Of a DNA stretch of 64,000 bases, positions 9,850 to 21,703 are shown in pieces. The notes beneath the pieces are model-generated. The model was not told the origin of the DNA, did not search any database, and saw only the letters and a program-made list of their open reading frames with translations. Where the stretch lies: positions 862,573 to 926,572 of the forward strand of contig CM066297.1 of assembly GCA_033816765.1 (NCBI GenBank), read 5' to 3'. The stretch comes from Nothopassalora personata (taxonomy: Eukaryota; Ascomycota; Dothideomycetes; Mycosphaerellales; Mycosphaerellaceae). Position 1 is the first letter of the stretch. Each line of letters starts with the position of its first letter. The translations under genes were made by a program, and so were the position numbers.

Positions 9850-12800
9850 CTCCTACTTATCTTATATAGGAGGTCATAGTCTGCTCTTCTCCTATTAGTA
9901 GTATTTAGACCTCTATAACAGGTTGAGCTAGCTTATAAACCTCTAGAAGTGTAGACTAGTCTTTAGCTTTATGAACCTATCTACAACTATCTTAGATGTT
10001 AGGGTGTACTTAATAGTAATAAGCCTTCTCTACTAAAGTTTCCTAACAGCATTGTAAGCAATGTTAATGTACTTTAACTTATTATAAACATATGCATCCC
10101 TTACTAGGGTAAGGGCAGCTTAGTTGTCACCTCTTAATTAGACTAGTCTTAAGCTTAACATAGTCTCCTAGTTTCTAGTAATCCTTAGTTAATAGGAACA
10201 GTCTCCCACTAACTCTAGACAGTCCATCTCCCTTAGTAGTAAAGCTAGGAATTGGGATTGCTTTATACATGCATTTATAGCTATGTATTTAGCTTCTATT
10301 GTAGATGTTGCTATAGACTTTTGCTTCTTGCTTATCTAGGAGACTAGTGCCCTATAAAGGAAGAAGACATACCTAAGGATAGAGACTCTGTCTACTTTGT
10401 CTATTGTATAATTAGAGTTATAGTATCTAACTAGGCATCCTTCTCTATGCCTAGAGAAAACAAGGCTAAGATTAGGATATAACCTTAGATATCTTGTAAT
10501 CTTCTTTAAAGCCTTTATGTAGTAGGTGGATAGGTTACTTACAAATAAGCTTATCCTTCCTAGGGCAAAAGCAATGTCTAGCCTTGTAATTGTTGCTAGC
10601 CACATCTATGTACTATTAATACTCTAGTACTCTGCCTTGTCACACCTCTTATCTATGTAGCTTAAAGGTTTAAGAGCCTTATAGCTGTCTATAGGTGAGT
10701 GTGTAGGTGCTGCCTTCTTATAGTTTATCCCTATCTTAGCAAGGTTGTCCCTAACAAAGTGTCCCTAGTTAAGTTTTAGGATTCCTCTCCTCCTGTCCCT
10801 TGTGACTCTTATGCTAAGGATCTTTTTAGGTTCACTAAGATCTTTAATCTTAAAGACTTTGCTAAGTTCTCTTTTAAACTAGAGAACATCTGTCAACTTT
10901 GGTGTAGCAATTGGAATGTTATCTACATATGTAAGAATTATAATCTCTTTTTCCTTATAAATAAGTAGGCATAGATCCACCTCTAACTATGTGAATCTAA
11001 TCTCTCTAAGCTTTAACACATAGAGTTAATTCTAATCTCTAGCTGCTTGCTTAAGTCTATACAAGCTTTTAAGGATCTTAAACACTATGTTTAGTAGAAG
11101 CTTAACTCCTAGTAGTGGTAATATAAAGATGTCTTTATAGGGGGTGCTTTCTATAAACGCATTATTCACATCTACTTAGTGAAGATGGAGATCCTTCTTA
11201 CACACAATAGCTATAAACACCCTAAGGGTGTCCTATCTAACTATAGGCGCAAATGTCTCTATAAAGTTAACACTAAACTTCTATAAAAAGCCCCTTATAA
11301 CTAGCCTAGCCTTGAACTTTTTAATGGCTCTACTAATGCTTCTTTTAATTTTAAAGACCTATCTTAACGTAACCAAGTTTGCTCCTTTTAGTAGAACAGC
11401 ATTCTCCTAGGTATTGTTACTCTATAGAGCATCTAGCTCCTTCTAGATTGCTTCCTTCTAAAGGTGTCCCTATTTCTTGTTATTTACAGCATCCTTGTAG
11501 GACCTTGGAATTAGGATCTCTTGCTTATATACAATAACTTCTACAGTTGCTGCAAAGGCTATCTCCTTAACTTCTTCTAGGAATTCACTATCCTATAGTA
11601 CTAAATCATCTACTAATTGCATAGCTGTAAAGAAAGCTTAGTAGTAAGCAGTAAGGTTCTCTAAGAGGTCTATTGCTTCTCCTACTTTAGTAGCTAGTTT
11701 AGGTATAGGGACCATAGATCTTAGGGCTTTCTATTTCTATTCATAGCCCTTAACATCATGGTTAGCCCTCCTCTTACTAAGGGATAATCTAAGAGTAGTT
11801 ACTTGTGTCCTAGTGACATTCTTTTCCTAGAGATCTAGTAAGCTTATCTCAATTAGCTCATCGATTTTCTAAAATTCCCCTATATTCTTTAGAGGCTAGG
11901 GAAGTTGTACAAACAGCTTTCTTAGCTAGGCTATTACTAGGCTGCTCTACTAAATGATTAAATAGTGAACAGGTTGCTCTAAGGATATGTTCTTCCTTAG
12001 CCTCCCTAAGGGTCTCCTAGCTAGTGCATTGCTTAATAGATTCAATTTTGTAACATTAAGATCTATATCACCTCTAGGTTAGTCCTTAAAGAAGTCTACA
12101 TGTGTATGTTGTTTCATAGCTTTTATGTCTAGTTCCTAAAAGAGCTAGGCCTTAGCTGTGTTTTCAACGTATCTAACAAACACTGCTTCTTTGCCTCTAT
12201 TTATTAGTTTATCACTTCTTGCCTATTGAGGCTAGGATCTTATGTCTATGTAGACAATAGCTTTGCATTCCCAAACCTTCAAATAGTTGATAGTTGGCTT
12301 AATACTATTAAAGGCTTTATCTAGTGAAACCTTAAACCTATTATAGTCTAGACCATTTAGTAGTTTGTTCCTTATGTAGGTTTAGGCTTCTAGTGCTTTA
12401 GGCTAGAATTCAATTGGCATCTTAGCCTCTTTAAGCATTGCCCTTATAGAGTCTTCTAAGGTTTGTATTAACCTTTCAACTAGTCCATTTTGGAGCGAGT
12501 TGTATGCCTTAGTATGCTCTAGCCCAATTCCTAAATCCTTCTCCCACTGCTTAACTAATGCAATAAGTTCCCTTATATTGTTAAGCCTAACTGCTTTTAA
12601 CTGTGCTAATGATTTCCTCTCTGCCTTGATCTTCTAGTTCTAGAGAGCAACTAGAGCATCTTCTCTTTTCTTAAGAGGACAGGTCTACTTCTTTCTAGAG
12701 AAGTTGTTAACAATCTTAAGCTAGTATTTAAACCCTAGCCTTAATGTTGGCAGTGGACTACATATGTTAATAGATACAAGGGCAAGTCTTTTAGGTCTTC

Positions 12801-14950
12801 TCTTAGTAACTTTGCCTTTGTACTTCTTTATCTTTGCTATTGAACACATTCTGCACTAGTAGAAGCTATCCCTAGGAACAGGAATAGGTTCTTTTAAGTC
12901 TATTACCTTATGAAGATTCTAGAGTAAGTTCTTCCTAAAGTATGCAAATCTTCTATACTAAAGCTCCCACTGTTTTAGGTCAGTCTCTAATTCAGCAGTT
13001 ACAAAGGCATTCTCTATTAGTAGTGCACATAATAAGTAATGTGCCTTTTCTTGCAGTAGAGGAGAAATCTCATTAATGAATGGAACCCCCCTAAGAAGCC
13101 TTATCTAGACAACAGTTTGGCTAGAGGGGGATACAAGAGAAAATGAAGGAGGTTAAACACTAAACTGCTTGCTAAACTGGTTCTAAGAAACTAGGTTCAC
13201 CCCTAGCTTAGGTATAAGTAGAACATCTTCTAAAACAACTTTCCTGCTAGATCTCCTACTTATCTCTATAGTCCCAATATAAGTAGCTAACAAATGCCTA
13301 CCTCCTACTTTGATCCATTTCTTCTTTGTTAAGGGAGTTATAGATCTAAAGAGGCAGTTCTAGTTAGTTATATAGGATAAAGCACAAGAATTAAGTAACT
13401 ACTCTAATAAGGGGAACTTGCCTTAGACTTCTATAGTTGAGTAAGCTACTTTATTATACTTATTATTATTAGACATTGTTTTCTAGGATAAGTTGCATAA
13501 GTTAGGTAGCTCTTAGGTAGAGAAACCTTTTCTAGTCTTCCTTGTTTTAGAGGAAGGAGACTAGGCCTAGTTCTTCTAGAGTGATAGCATGTTAGAGCTA
13601 AGTTTCTTTACCATTTTCTTAAGTTCCTCTATAAAGGACTTCTCTCTTAGTGTTCTTCTTAAAGATAGTAGTAGAGATCTTCTCTTCTTAACATGTGTTA
13701 CATTCTAGGAGGATAGTGCTTAGGAATGAGATCTAAGGACCTTCTTTGCCTTAGAGAGACTAGGGCAGTCCTTAATGAGATAGTCCTTCTTACAGAGAAG
13801 GCAGGAAAGTGATCTTACCTAACCTAAGGGCCTAACCTAGGTGGCTGCTATACTATACTTAGCCTTAGAGGGATTCAATCTGGCCTCTTAAGCCTTAAGG
13901 ATCTTTAAGGTCCTTTTATAATCTATCTTTAGCTGAGCTATAATAGTATTCCTAGCTATATAGTAGTTAGGTAGTAGTGAGCTTAAAAGCTAGGTCATTC
14001 TTACATTAGCTTTCCTATAGTACTAGCCCTCTGGGTTAACATCGGCAATCCTCCTTCTAAGAGACACTAGGTGTGCCTATGCAGATCTAATGGTGAATTC
14101 TTCACTTATCTCAAAGTTCATAAACTGTTTTGTGAGCTTATGTGTATAGGTTGGCAATACCTAGCTATACTTGTTCTAGAGATGTACCTATATCTTAGCA
14201 GCTTTTCTAGATTCGTAAGAGCCCTTAAGCTTAAATTCATCTTCTTCTATGATCCTACTTAGGATACTGAAGTTGCAAGCTGCATTTTGTTTTGTCTATG
14301 TTAGTGCATTAAGAATCTCTTTAATCTTAGTCTGTTTCTAGAGTTTTAGGTTCTTGCCCTTAATGTTGTTAAATGACACTTCTAACAGGTTATCAATTGT
14401 AAAGAATGCTAACTAGCTCTCTATCTTGTATCTCTAAAGGTTAAACCATCTCTTCTAGTTGTCTCTCCTAAGAATTGGGATTTTGGTTCCCTTCTCTTCT
14501 CCTTTCTCTTAGTAGGAATCTATAGTGAATTAAATGTAATAAAACAAGGTGTATATGCTTCAAAGTCGTGGCTTAGGTCCTGCTAAGGCTTTTAGTGTAG
14601 AATAGTAAGGTTCGTAGGTGTAGATACCAAGGCCTACTTAGTAGGGTAAAGAAAGAGCGGTATAGTCTCGGAGCTAGGACACAGGTCTATCTCTCCTAGC
14701 AGAGTTCCAAATAACTTACTTAAAGTCCTTCTTAATAGTATCTCGATGCAGTTCTGCCTGTAGAGTGTCTTTAAGGTATTAGCTTATAGTAAGCCGCATA
14801 GAGTCCTTTTCTAGATTACCTATTACTTAGTATCAAACCAAGCTCCTTAATAGGACAGATAGGGTAGACTTCTGCTTCCCAGATGTTTTCTGCTATAATA
14901 GTAAGGGATACAAGTAACCTGTACTAATATAGGTTGCTCTTACTTCTGCA
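9850..14950 (-). pseudogene. Copia-1 gag-pol, RIP-mutated
   Basis: Minus-strand Copia polyprotein: gag near 13600-14950, GAG-pre-integrase about 12750-12950, integrase core about 12050-12720, reverse transcriptase about 10880-11500, RNase H 10336-10605. The 89-codon RNase H piece (complement of 10336-10605) is identical at the protein level to the one at 3371-3640. Stops are nearly all TAG. The short plus-strand open frames at 11228-11410 and 14071-14262 are shadows. Confidence 0.88.
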
Positions 14951-14954
14951 CAAA

Positions 14955-14969
14955 CCCGGGCTTATAACC
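14955..14969 (-). other. Copia-1 primer binding site, internal tRNA-iMet type
   Basis: Directly inside the 5' LTR the minus strand reads GGTTATAAGCCCGGG. This is complementary, with one transition, to the anticodon-loop region of initiator tRNA-Met (GGGCTCATAACC), the half-tRNA primer known for Copia elements. Confidence 0.65.
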
Positions 14970-15216
14970 TGTTAAGTTGAGACCTAACAGGATACGTAGT
15001 TGGCAGCGGAGTGGAGTAAGAGATCAATCTTCAACTGGCTAATAGCCATAGGGCATGCAGCAATATATCAGGAACCAATGTGTTGATTGTGTTAGATGTC
15101 TATCTAAGCTAAAGGGGAGAGAAGGTGTCTTCCGACAAGCTGAGTCATCGTAGATGCCTTAGGCTATCAGATCATAACCTAACTGTTAGCTCCCCTTAAG
15201 ATGCTACATCTTAACA
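14970..15216 (-). repeat. 5' LTR of Copia-1 right copy
   Basis: A 247-bp LTR, the least RIP-mutated of the three Copia-1 LTRs seen here. It keeps many CpA and TpG sites that are lost in the other two. Confidence 0.92.
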
Positions 15217-15221
15217 GCTTC

Positions 15222-16677
15222 TATAACTATTTCGAGACTCGGATTCGATCTCGTAGTCAACTCTTCGTATTATTATATTAAACTATCGTAGTTGGTTCTT
15301 CGCATTAAATGGAATAACTACCATTTACTGCCTATAGTATCCTCTTCGTCCTTCTAAGGGGTCTAGGAGAGGCGTCGTGCTTCCGTTACTAGCTCTCTCC
15401 CCTACTCTCCGAGTACAGTCGGTATCTCCTCGAGATCCAACGCTACTCTCAGATTTACTAGTTTAGGGTTGCATTATTTTAAATTGCTCGCGGCGCACTA
15501 TATTCTTACCGCGGCAATCCCGTACTATGTGACCTTCCTTACTATAGGCATAGTATGTAAGTTTTCCTTTTCCTTTAAAGGGCTTTCCGTAGCCCCTACT
15601 CTTATCGATCCTCCGTCCTCGTTAGGTAACGTCTAGTTCCATTAGCTATAGTCTATAGTAGGGCTAGCTTTGTCGTGAGAATTCTCCCTTCGTAACGTAT
15701 CCTCCTAAGGGTCTACGATCCGGAGCGTATCCTACTATACCTCCTACTTTAGAGTCGTATTTCTTTTCCTAGTGTCGTTCCTAGAGCTAGTTATCGATGT
15801 TAATCGACGCCTTTATTAGCTCTTCGAGGTTAGTAATCTGTCCCCCGTGTCTTATTAACTCGTCCTTAACGGAGTCTTTAAGTCCACGTCGGAACATAGT
15901 TATTAACGCCGTCTAGTCCTATCTAGTGATTTATCCGTATTCTTCGAATTTGGCGGTATACTCTAAAGTAGACGTCTTCTGCTTTAGGTGTTAAATGATT
16001 CGTATAGCCTATTAGACTTCGTTCGAGGTTCTAAAGATTGACTTTATCTTATCTTTAAAGAGGGTATAGCTCCTAAACATTCTAGTGGGGTCTAATCGTC
16101 CTATACCTTTAAGGTATTCCTTAAGGTAAGGTTCGATCTAGTTCTGCGCACTTCCGCGAAGGTACGTAATAGCGAAGATAGTTCTTTTATCGGCATCGAC
16201 TAGGTTGAACATAAGATACATATCTATCTAATTGATCTAGTCGTCGAACTTAGCCCTGTCTCTATAGAAGAGGTCTAGCTTAGTAGCCTTAACGTCGTTC
16301 TTCCTTAGAGTAGGCTCGTTATCGTTATTAGACTCATCGTTCTTCGTAGTAGTCTATTGTAGTAGCGCACGGCGGATGCTTCCTACTTTGCTAGGGGCGG
16401 GTGTTCCCCTACTAGCTGCTTAAGTAGCGCTTATCCTAAGGGCGTTTAAAGTGTTATTGTCTCGTTCTAGGGCTATTCTCAAAGGAGAGATAAGTTAAGT
16501 CACGTAGCGGTATTCTTTAGAGAGGCTAAAGCAAGCTAAGCGAAGATGAATAATTGGAATAAGAGTTGTATTCTAATTAGTGAGATAGTAACATAAGTTG
16601 AACGCATTAGAACCATAAGGGTTTCTAGCGTTCCTAAATATAAAGGAGATTCGCGGCGTAGAGCCTATAGCTTAGTA
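15222..16677 (-). pseudogene. Gypsy-B gag, RIP-mutated
   Basis: Minus-strand retrotransposon gag region between Copia-1 and the Gypsy-B 5' LTR. A zinc-knuckle remnant lies near 15510-15560: the first two cysteines of the expected C-x2-C-x4-H-x4-C have become Tyr (TGC to TAC), while the His and last Cys remain. A very similar gag segment is found at about 62925-64000 in Gypsy-D. Confidence 0.8.
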
Positions 16678-16835
16678 TGATCACCTTAATCAGTCCTACT
16701 AAGCATACTAATTATACTAATTAGTCCGTAAAGTGATTAGTGTCACGTGCGTCTAGATGATTAGTATCACGTGTCTCTAAGTGATTAGTGTTACGTGTGT
16801 CTAGTCGGGGCTACCGTTTAGGCTAAACCGTAACA
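16678..16835 (-). repeat. 5' LTR of Gypsy-B
   Basis: A 158-bp LTR beginning TGATCACC and ending CCGTAACA on the plus strand. It holds the same three tandem GTGATTAGTG/CACGTG units as the left LTR. The following bases (TTAAG...) are mid-pol sequence of Gypsy-C. Confidence 0.85.
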
Positions 16836-19830
16836 TTAAGTATACGATTAATCTCGTTAAAGGAAAGAGACCCCCTTTTAAGCCGCTATCCTACTAGTCC
16901 TTAACTAAGCTAGAGGCCTTAAAGGAGTACCTTACGTAAGTAATGGAGAAGGGGTGGATTAGACGATCCGTAAGCGAGGCGGGTGCGCCTATCCTATTCG
17001 TACTAAAGAAGAATAGTACTCTTAGGCTCTATGTAGATTATAGAGACCTAAATGAGATTATAGTAAAGAACCGGTACCTACTGCCCCTAATTAGTAAGAC
17101 CTTAGAGAGCTATAGGGCGCTAGGCTCTTTACTACAATCGACCTATAGGATGCCTACTACCGTATTCCTATTAAGCGAGGAGACGAGTGGAAGACTGCGT
17201 TTCGCACGCGATACGGTTACTACGAGTACTTAGTTATGCCTTTTAGGTTAACTAACGCACTAGCTACCTTTTAGGGGTACATTAATAAGGCCCTTACTAG
17301 GTTAGTAGATAACATCTACGTAGTCTACCTAGATAACATCCTTATCTACAGCGTAACGCGTGCGGAGCACGTGCGAGCCGTACGCGCGGTACTAGAGAGG
17401 CTACGAAAATTCGCCCTGTTTACGAACCTAAAGAAGTGTAGCTTCTTCTAGGAGAATGCCGAGTTCATAGGATTTATCGTAAGTGTCGTAGGCGTATCGA
17501 TAGATAGGAGTAGGGTAGCCGCAATCGAGGAATAGCCTACGCCTACGAGTTTTTATAAGGTTCAATTCTTCCTAGGATTCTATAACTTCTATAGGCGCTT
17601 TATCGAAGGGTACTCGAGGATTGCAAAGCTATTAATAGACCTACTGAAGGGATGTAAGAATGGTAAGAAGCAAGGGCCTCTTATATAGTCCGCTTGCGAG
17701 GAGTAAGCGTTCTAACGGCTAAAAGCTAGGTTCCTCGGAGCACCTATCCTAAGGCACTTCGATCCTTCGTTACGTACGAGGGTTAAGACGGATGCCTTAG
17801 GTTTTGCGATTGTAGGCATTATCTCTTAGCTGTTTAGGACTAAGTAGCATCCAATTACCTTCTATTCTCGTAAGATAATACCTACCGAGTGCAATTATAA
17901 GACCCATAATTAAGAGCTACTAGTAGTAGTAGAGGCATTTAAGCATTAGCGACCGTACCTCGAAGGCGCATCGCATACGGTTTAGGTACTAGTCGACTAT
18001 ACGAACCTGTAGGGTTTTATGATAGTAAAGTAGCTAAACGGGAGGTAAGCTCGATAGGCGACGTTTCTACAATCTTTCGACTTTGTAGTAGAGTATAGGT
18101 CGGGGAAGAGTAACCTAGCCGATACGCTATCGCGACGTAGTAACTACGTACGCGTAGCGTAGTAGACGTTAAACTTGCTTCCTACGCTATAAAGTAAGCT
18201 GTCTTTCTAGAAGGAATCCCTATTAAGAGAGGACGAGCCTATAGTAAGGCGCGTAACCGCTACCTACGAGAAGATGTAGGATAAAGCGACGACAATAGTA
18301 GTAGTAGCCTACGAGCCGTAGGGGACCCGATCGCTACTAGTAAGAGTGTGCGCTATAATAATGTAGGGCGGCCTAGGTAGACTACTTACACTACTAATGA
18401 AAATCGTGTAGGGGAGAGACGATAGGTACGTCGCATACTTATCGTAGGCGCCTAGCGAAGGGGACGCTAAGGACTAGTATATAAAAGACGGGTTAGTCTA
18501 TCGCGGGAACGCAATTGTAGTACCCGAAGACTATGTAGTAAGAGCATAGCTACTCTATATGCATTATAACGACCTACTAGTAGGGCACTTTAGTAAGGTA
18601 AAGACTAAAGAGCTACTGCGACGTTATTACTAGTGGGAATCACTAAGTAAGGATGTAAGGGAGTATGTTAGAAACTGTAGGGCTTATTAGACCTCGAAGG
18701 CGAGGCGCTATCGACCCTACGGCGAGCTATAGCTACTACCTAGGCTAGACGGTCTATAGTAGGAAATCACTATAGATTTCATTACGGACCTACCGCTAAG
18801 TAAGCGAGGAGAATGCGTTTATGATGCGATCCTAGTAATCGTTAACCGCTACTCTAAAATGAACTTATACATTCCTATAACTAAGACATACATAGCGGCG
18901 GAGCTTACGAGGATCTTACGAGACGAAGTCGTGCGGCATTATAGTATGCTAGCGGGCATAGTAAGTGACCGCGGGTTAGTGTTTACGAGTAAGTTCTAGA
19001 GTAACTTCTACTTCGAGGCGTAGGTAAAGCGTAAGCTGTCTATAGCTTTCTACCCTTAGACTAACGGCTAGACCAAGAGGGTAAACTAAACCTTAGAACA
19101 GTACCTTCGTTATTACTGTAGCGAGAACTAGACAGAGTAGGCTAAGTAGCTAGCTGTTACTAAATTCGTATGTAACAATAGCGTCTACCCTACGCTACGC
19201 ATAAGCCTATTCGAAATAGCGCATAGTTAGAGACCTAAGATTGCCCTAACACCTATAGGATCTCGAGGCGAGATTTGGGAAGGGGAGGTACTAGTAGCGG
19301 TAGACTTAGTTAACCGTATACGAGAGATGCGCGCTACGCTTACGAAGCGTTAGGAAATCGCAGTAGCCGATTAGACTCGCTACTATAACAAGACTTATAA
19401 GGCTAAGAGCTATTGCGTAGGCAACATAGTCTTATTATCTACGAAGAACCTAAGGTTAGCATTACCGAAGAAGAAGATAGGTCCGAAGTTTATTAGACCG
19501 TACCGCATTGTCGACGCTATCGGTTCGTAGGCGTACCGCCTAGTACTGCTAGCCGACTTAAGAATTTATAATGTATTCTATGTATCCCTCCTTGAGCCGT
19601 ACGCGGGCAGCGAGAAGGATGGAGGCACCATAGCTCTCGCTAATAAGTACGGGGAATATAAAGTAGAGGCAGTACTAGGAAAGCGTAAGCATAAGGGTAA
19701 AGTGTAGTACCTAGTGCGATAGAAGAGCTAGCTAGAAGAGTATAACAGCTAGGAGCTAGCATAAGGACTCGCGAATGCTACGCGTATAGTAGCCAAATAT
19801 AAGGCGTTAGCGAAGACGGTATAAGCCGGC
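16836..19830 (+). pseudogene. Gypsy-C pol, RIP-mutated, RT motif lost
   Basis: Reads RT (the 16943-17233 fragment has [16 protein letters not shown], shared with Gypsy-A), RNase H (about 17700-18130), integrase zinc-binding and core domains (about 18500-19150) and a C-terminal chromodomain (about 19655-19790, with EYKVEAVLGKRK). The RT catalytic site near 17320-17350 reads YLDN instead of YLDD, a G-to-A change. Many TAG codons interrupt it. Confidence 0.85.
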
Positions 19831-20218
19831 GGAAGGATCCGCGAAGGCTACGCGCATAGTAGCCGAATATAAGGTGCCTACGAAGGTAGTATAAGGCGCT
19901 AAAATGAGGGCATAGGTTATGCATTTAGACCTTAACCCTTCGGTAGCTAGATATAAGGACCTCTACCCCCGATAGTAAACTTAGCTATAACTAGCATAGA
20001 AGATACTAACCTATAGTGTCTTCTATCGGACTAAAAGGCTCGCTTACTTAGTCGAGTAAACACCCCCGATAGTAACAACATTAGAGAGGGAGGTAAGGAG
20101 AGAGAAGAGTAGAGAGAAGAGTATTCATTTTAAAAATAAACTTTTATAGGCGCACTACGGCGCCACGTAGATAGAACATAGGCGCGCAGTAGGCGGCTAA
20201 TATACGCGGAGCGCGCGA

Positions 20219-21290
20219 TTACTCGTTATTATCCTCCTTATTATCCTCCTTATTATACTCGCCCCGTAGGGCTAGTAGTAAGAAGGCCCTATTGGCCGCG
20301 GTAGTATCGATGTTTCTAGCCTATAGGAACTATAACTACGGTTAGCATAGGACACGTATACGACACGTATAGTACTTACAGCACGGCCGAGCTCGAAGAG
20401 CCTATTAAGGGCCCTATTCTACTCTTACTATAGAACTACGGACGTAGTAGCGGCGGCGGAGGAGGGGGTAGTAGCAGTGGAGGCGCCGGCGAAGCGTACG
20501 CGGGTGTCCCCTATACGCTTATTCTTATAGGTAGAGAACTGCCTCTTAGCCTAGGAGGAGGTTAGCTAATTCATATAGGGAGCGATAGTACGCCGCACAT
20601 AGTAAGCGTAGGGAGCGCTAGCGAGGCGTAGCACTTACCTCTAGGATCTACTCGCCTAGCTAGGTATAGAGCTCGTACTACTAATCTAGAGCATCCTACT
20701 CTTATTTAGTAATAGGGTTACTAGGCCCCTAGATAAGCTCATCGCGCTAGGCGCGAGCGGCGCGTAGGCGAGCTACTAGCTACGCGATAGCGACGCTATT
20801 ATTACTAACGTAGGGGTGCCTAATGTCTCTATAGCGCCTACACTTCTTAAGTAACTCGCCGATAGTAATACTATTACACGTATCCTACTCGTCTACTATA
20901 CTATTAGTAAGCGTATCGTAAGCGAAGAGCGTAGCGAATACTCACTAGCTACGAAGTATAGTAGATAGCGTATACACATCTTAATGTCGGTACCTAGGCG
21001 CCTAGCTAGTAAGGACTTAGGGGTCTACGGCCCTAGTGCGCTAAACTTGCGCTTCGCTAGCGTGTCTAGTGCGCCGAGCGCGCTAGACATCTATACTAGT
21101 AGTGCTAGTAATGGTGTTAGTAGTGCTAATAGGCCCCCTATAAGGGCCTCCTAGTAGAGCTAGTCTTAGATAGCTTCCTCTAAAGCTATAGTAGTGCTAG
21201 CGGGTTGCTAGGTAGTCGCTAGCGAGGAGCTAGTAGATCGCTAGTAGTGCGGGTGTAGTGCGCTACGAGAACGTAGTGTAAGGAAAAAAG
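20219..21290 (-). pseudogene. Antisense accessory gene of Gypsy-C with three introns
   Basis: Minus-strand gene opposite to gag-pol, homologous to the plus-strand gene of Gypsy-A. The shared block begins at ATG 20979. Introns are predicted at 20896-20945 (50 nt, GTGAGT, TACTAAT branch), 20551-20638 (88 nt, GTAAGT, GCTAAC branch, CCTAG end) and 20321-20379 (59 nt, GTAAGT, GCTAAC branch). Removing them keeps one frame that matches Gypsy-A on both sides of each junction, for example KNKR/KHKR after intron 2 and AxNIDTTAA after intron 3. The stop is TAA at 20219-20221 after an acidic KEDNKEDNNE tail. RIP has removed several cysteines (C-x2-C now C-x2-Y). The true start upstream of 20979 is not resolved. 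Confidence 0.65.
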
Positions 21291-21505
21291 AAGGAAAAGG
21301 AGGGAGAGGGTACGCTTCTTAAACCCTCGAGTTAGTTAACCCGGCAACTACAACTTCACACCTACCTACACTACGATAACGACACGCACGAGACCCGTAG
21401 GCGGGTCGCATAGTAACGGAATCTACGAGAAGTAGATAGATCACTTACATAGAAATCTCCTAAAGCCGCGAGCTAAGGGTAGCTCGGCCTAGAAGGGGAG
21501 GTAGT

Positions 21506-21703
21506 TGTAAGGGCAGCCTATAGCTAACCCTTATATGTAATACGGCTATGCCCGGCTTAGTATACCGCACGTGACGCGCATACGTACACTAGGAGACGCG
21601 CACAGCGTCTATAGAAGAAAGTAGGCTTTAGTTTATCTACGATTAGAAGATCGTGGGCGTGCTATACATTGCGACATCCCCTTATAGTCTTACGGCCCTA
21701 ATA
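21506..21703 (+). repeat. 3' LTR of Gypsy-C
   Basis: A 198-bp LTR from TGTAAGGGC to CCCTAATA. It is related to the Gypsy-A LTR but ends in an extra segment (TCTTACGG...) shared with the LTR at 61774-61971. Confidence 0.88.

Larger units (their letters stand above)
9603..15216 (-). mobile_element. Copia-1 right copy, full length, TSD GCTTC
   Basis: A complete Ty1/Copia element of 5614 bp with 247-bp LTRs at 9603-9849 (3') and 14970-15216 (5') and a target duplication GCTTC at 9598-9602 and 15217-15221. It sits inside Gypsy-B. Gag-pol reads on the minus strand and is broken by RIP-type stops. The 5' LTR is clearly less mutated than the 3' LTR. The interior between about 9730 and 12550 is almost base-identical to the inverted copy at 1440-4250, sharing its mutations. 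Confidence 0.93.
4372..16835 (-). mobile_element. Gypsy-B chromovirus, interrupted by Copia-1 and a solo LTR
   Basis: Ty3/Gypsy element with gag-pol on the minus strand. Its 158-bp LTRs are at 4372-4529 (3') and 16678-16835 (5'). Gag is at 15222-16677, pol at about 5180-9597, and an extra plus-strand gene lies between pol and the 3' LTR (4621-5178). Copia-1 (9603-15216) is inserted between gag and pol with target duplication GCTTC, and a solo LTR (7111-7307) is inserted within pol with duplication GCTGC. A purine-rich tract on the minus strand directly precedes the 3' LTR (complement of about 4530-4541). No matching target duplication is visible at the outer ends: the right flank is Gypsy-C sequence and the left flank is a Copia-1 LTR, so the left junction is probably rearranged. 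Confidence 0.85.
16836..21703 (+). mobile_element. Gypsy-C chromovirus, 5' part missing
   Basis: The 3' portion of a Ty3/Gypsy element on the plus strand: RT to chromodomain at about 16836-19830, an antisense accessory gene at 20219-21290, a purine-rich tract (AGAAGGGGAGG) just before the LTR, and a 198-bp 3' LTR at 21506-21703. The 5' end is cut at the Gypsy-B LTR. The matching upstream part is not present left of Gypsy-B in this window, which points to a rearrangement there. Its right flank (GAATC...) is Copia-A, into which Gypsy-C is inserted. Confidence 0.85.
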
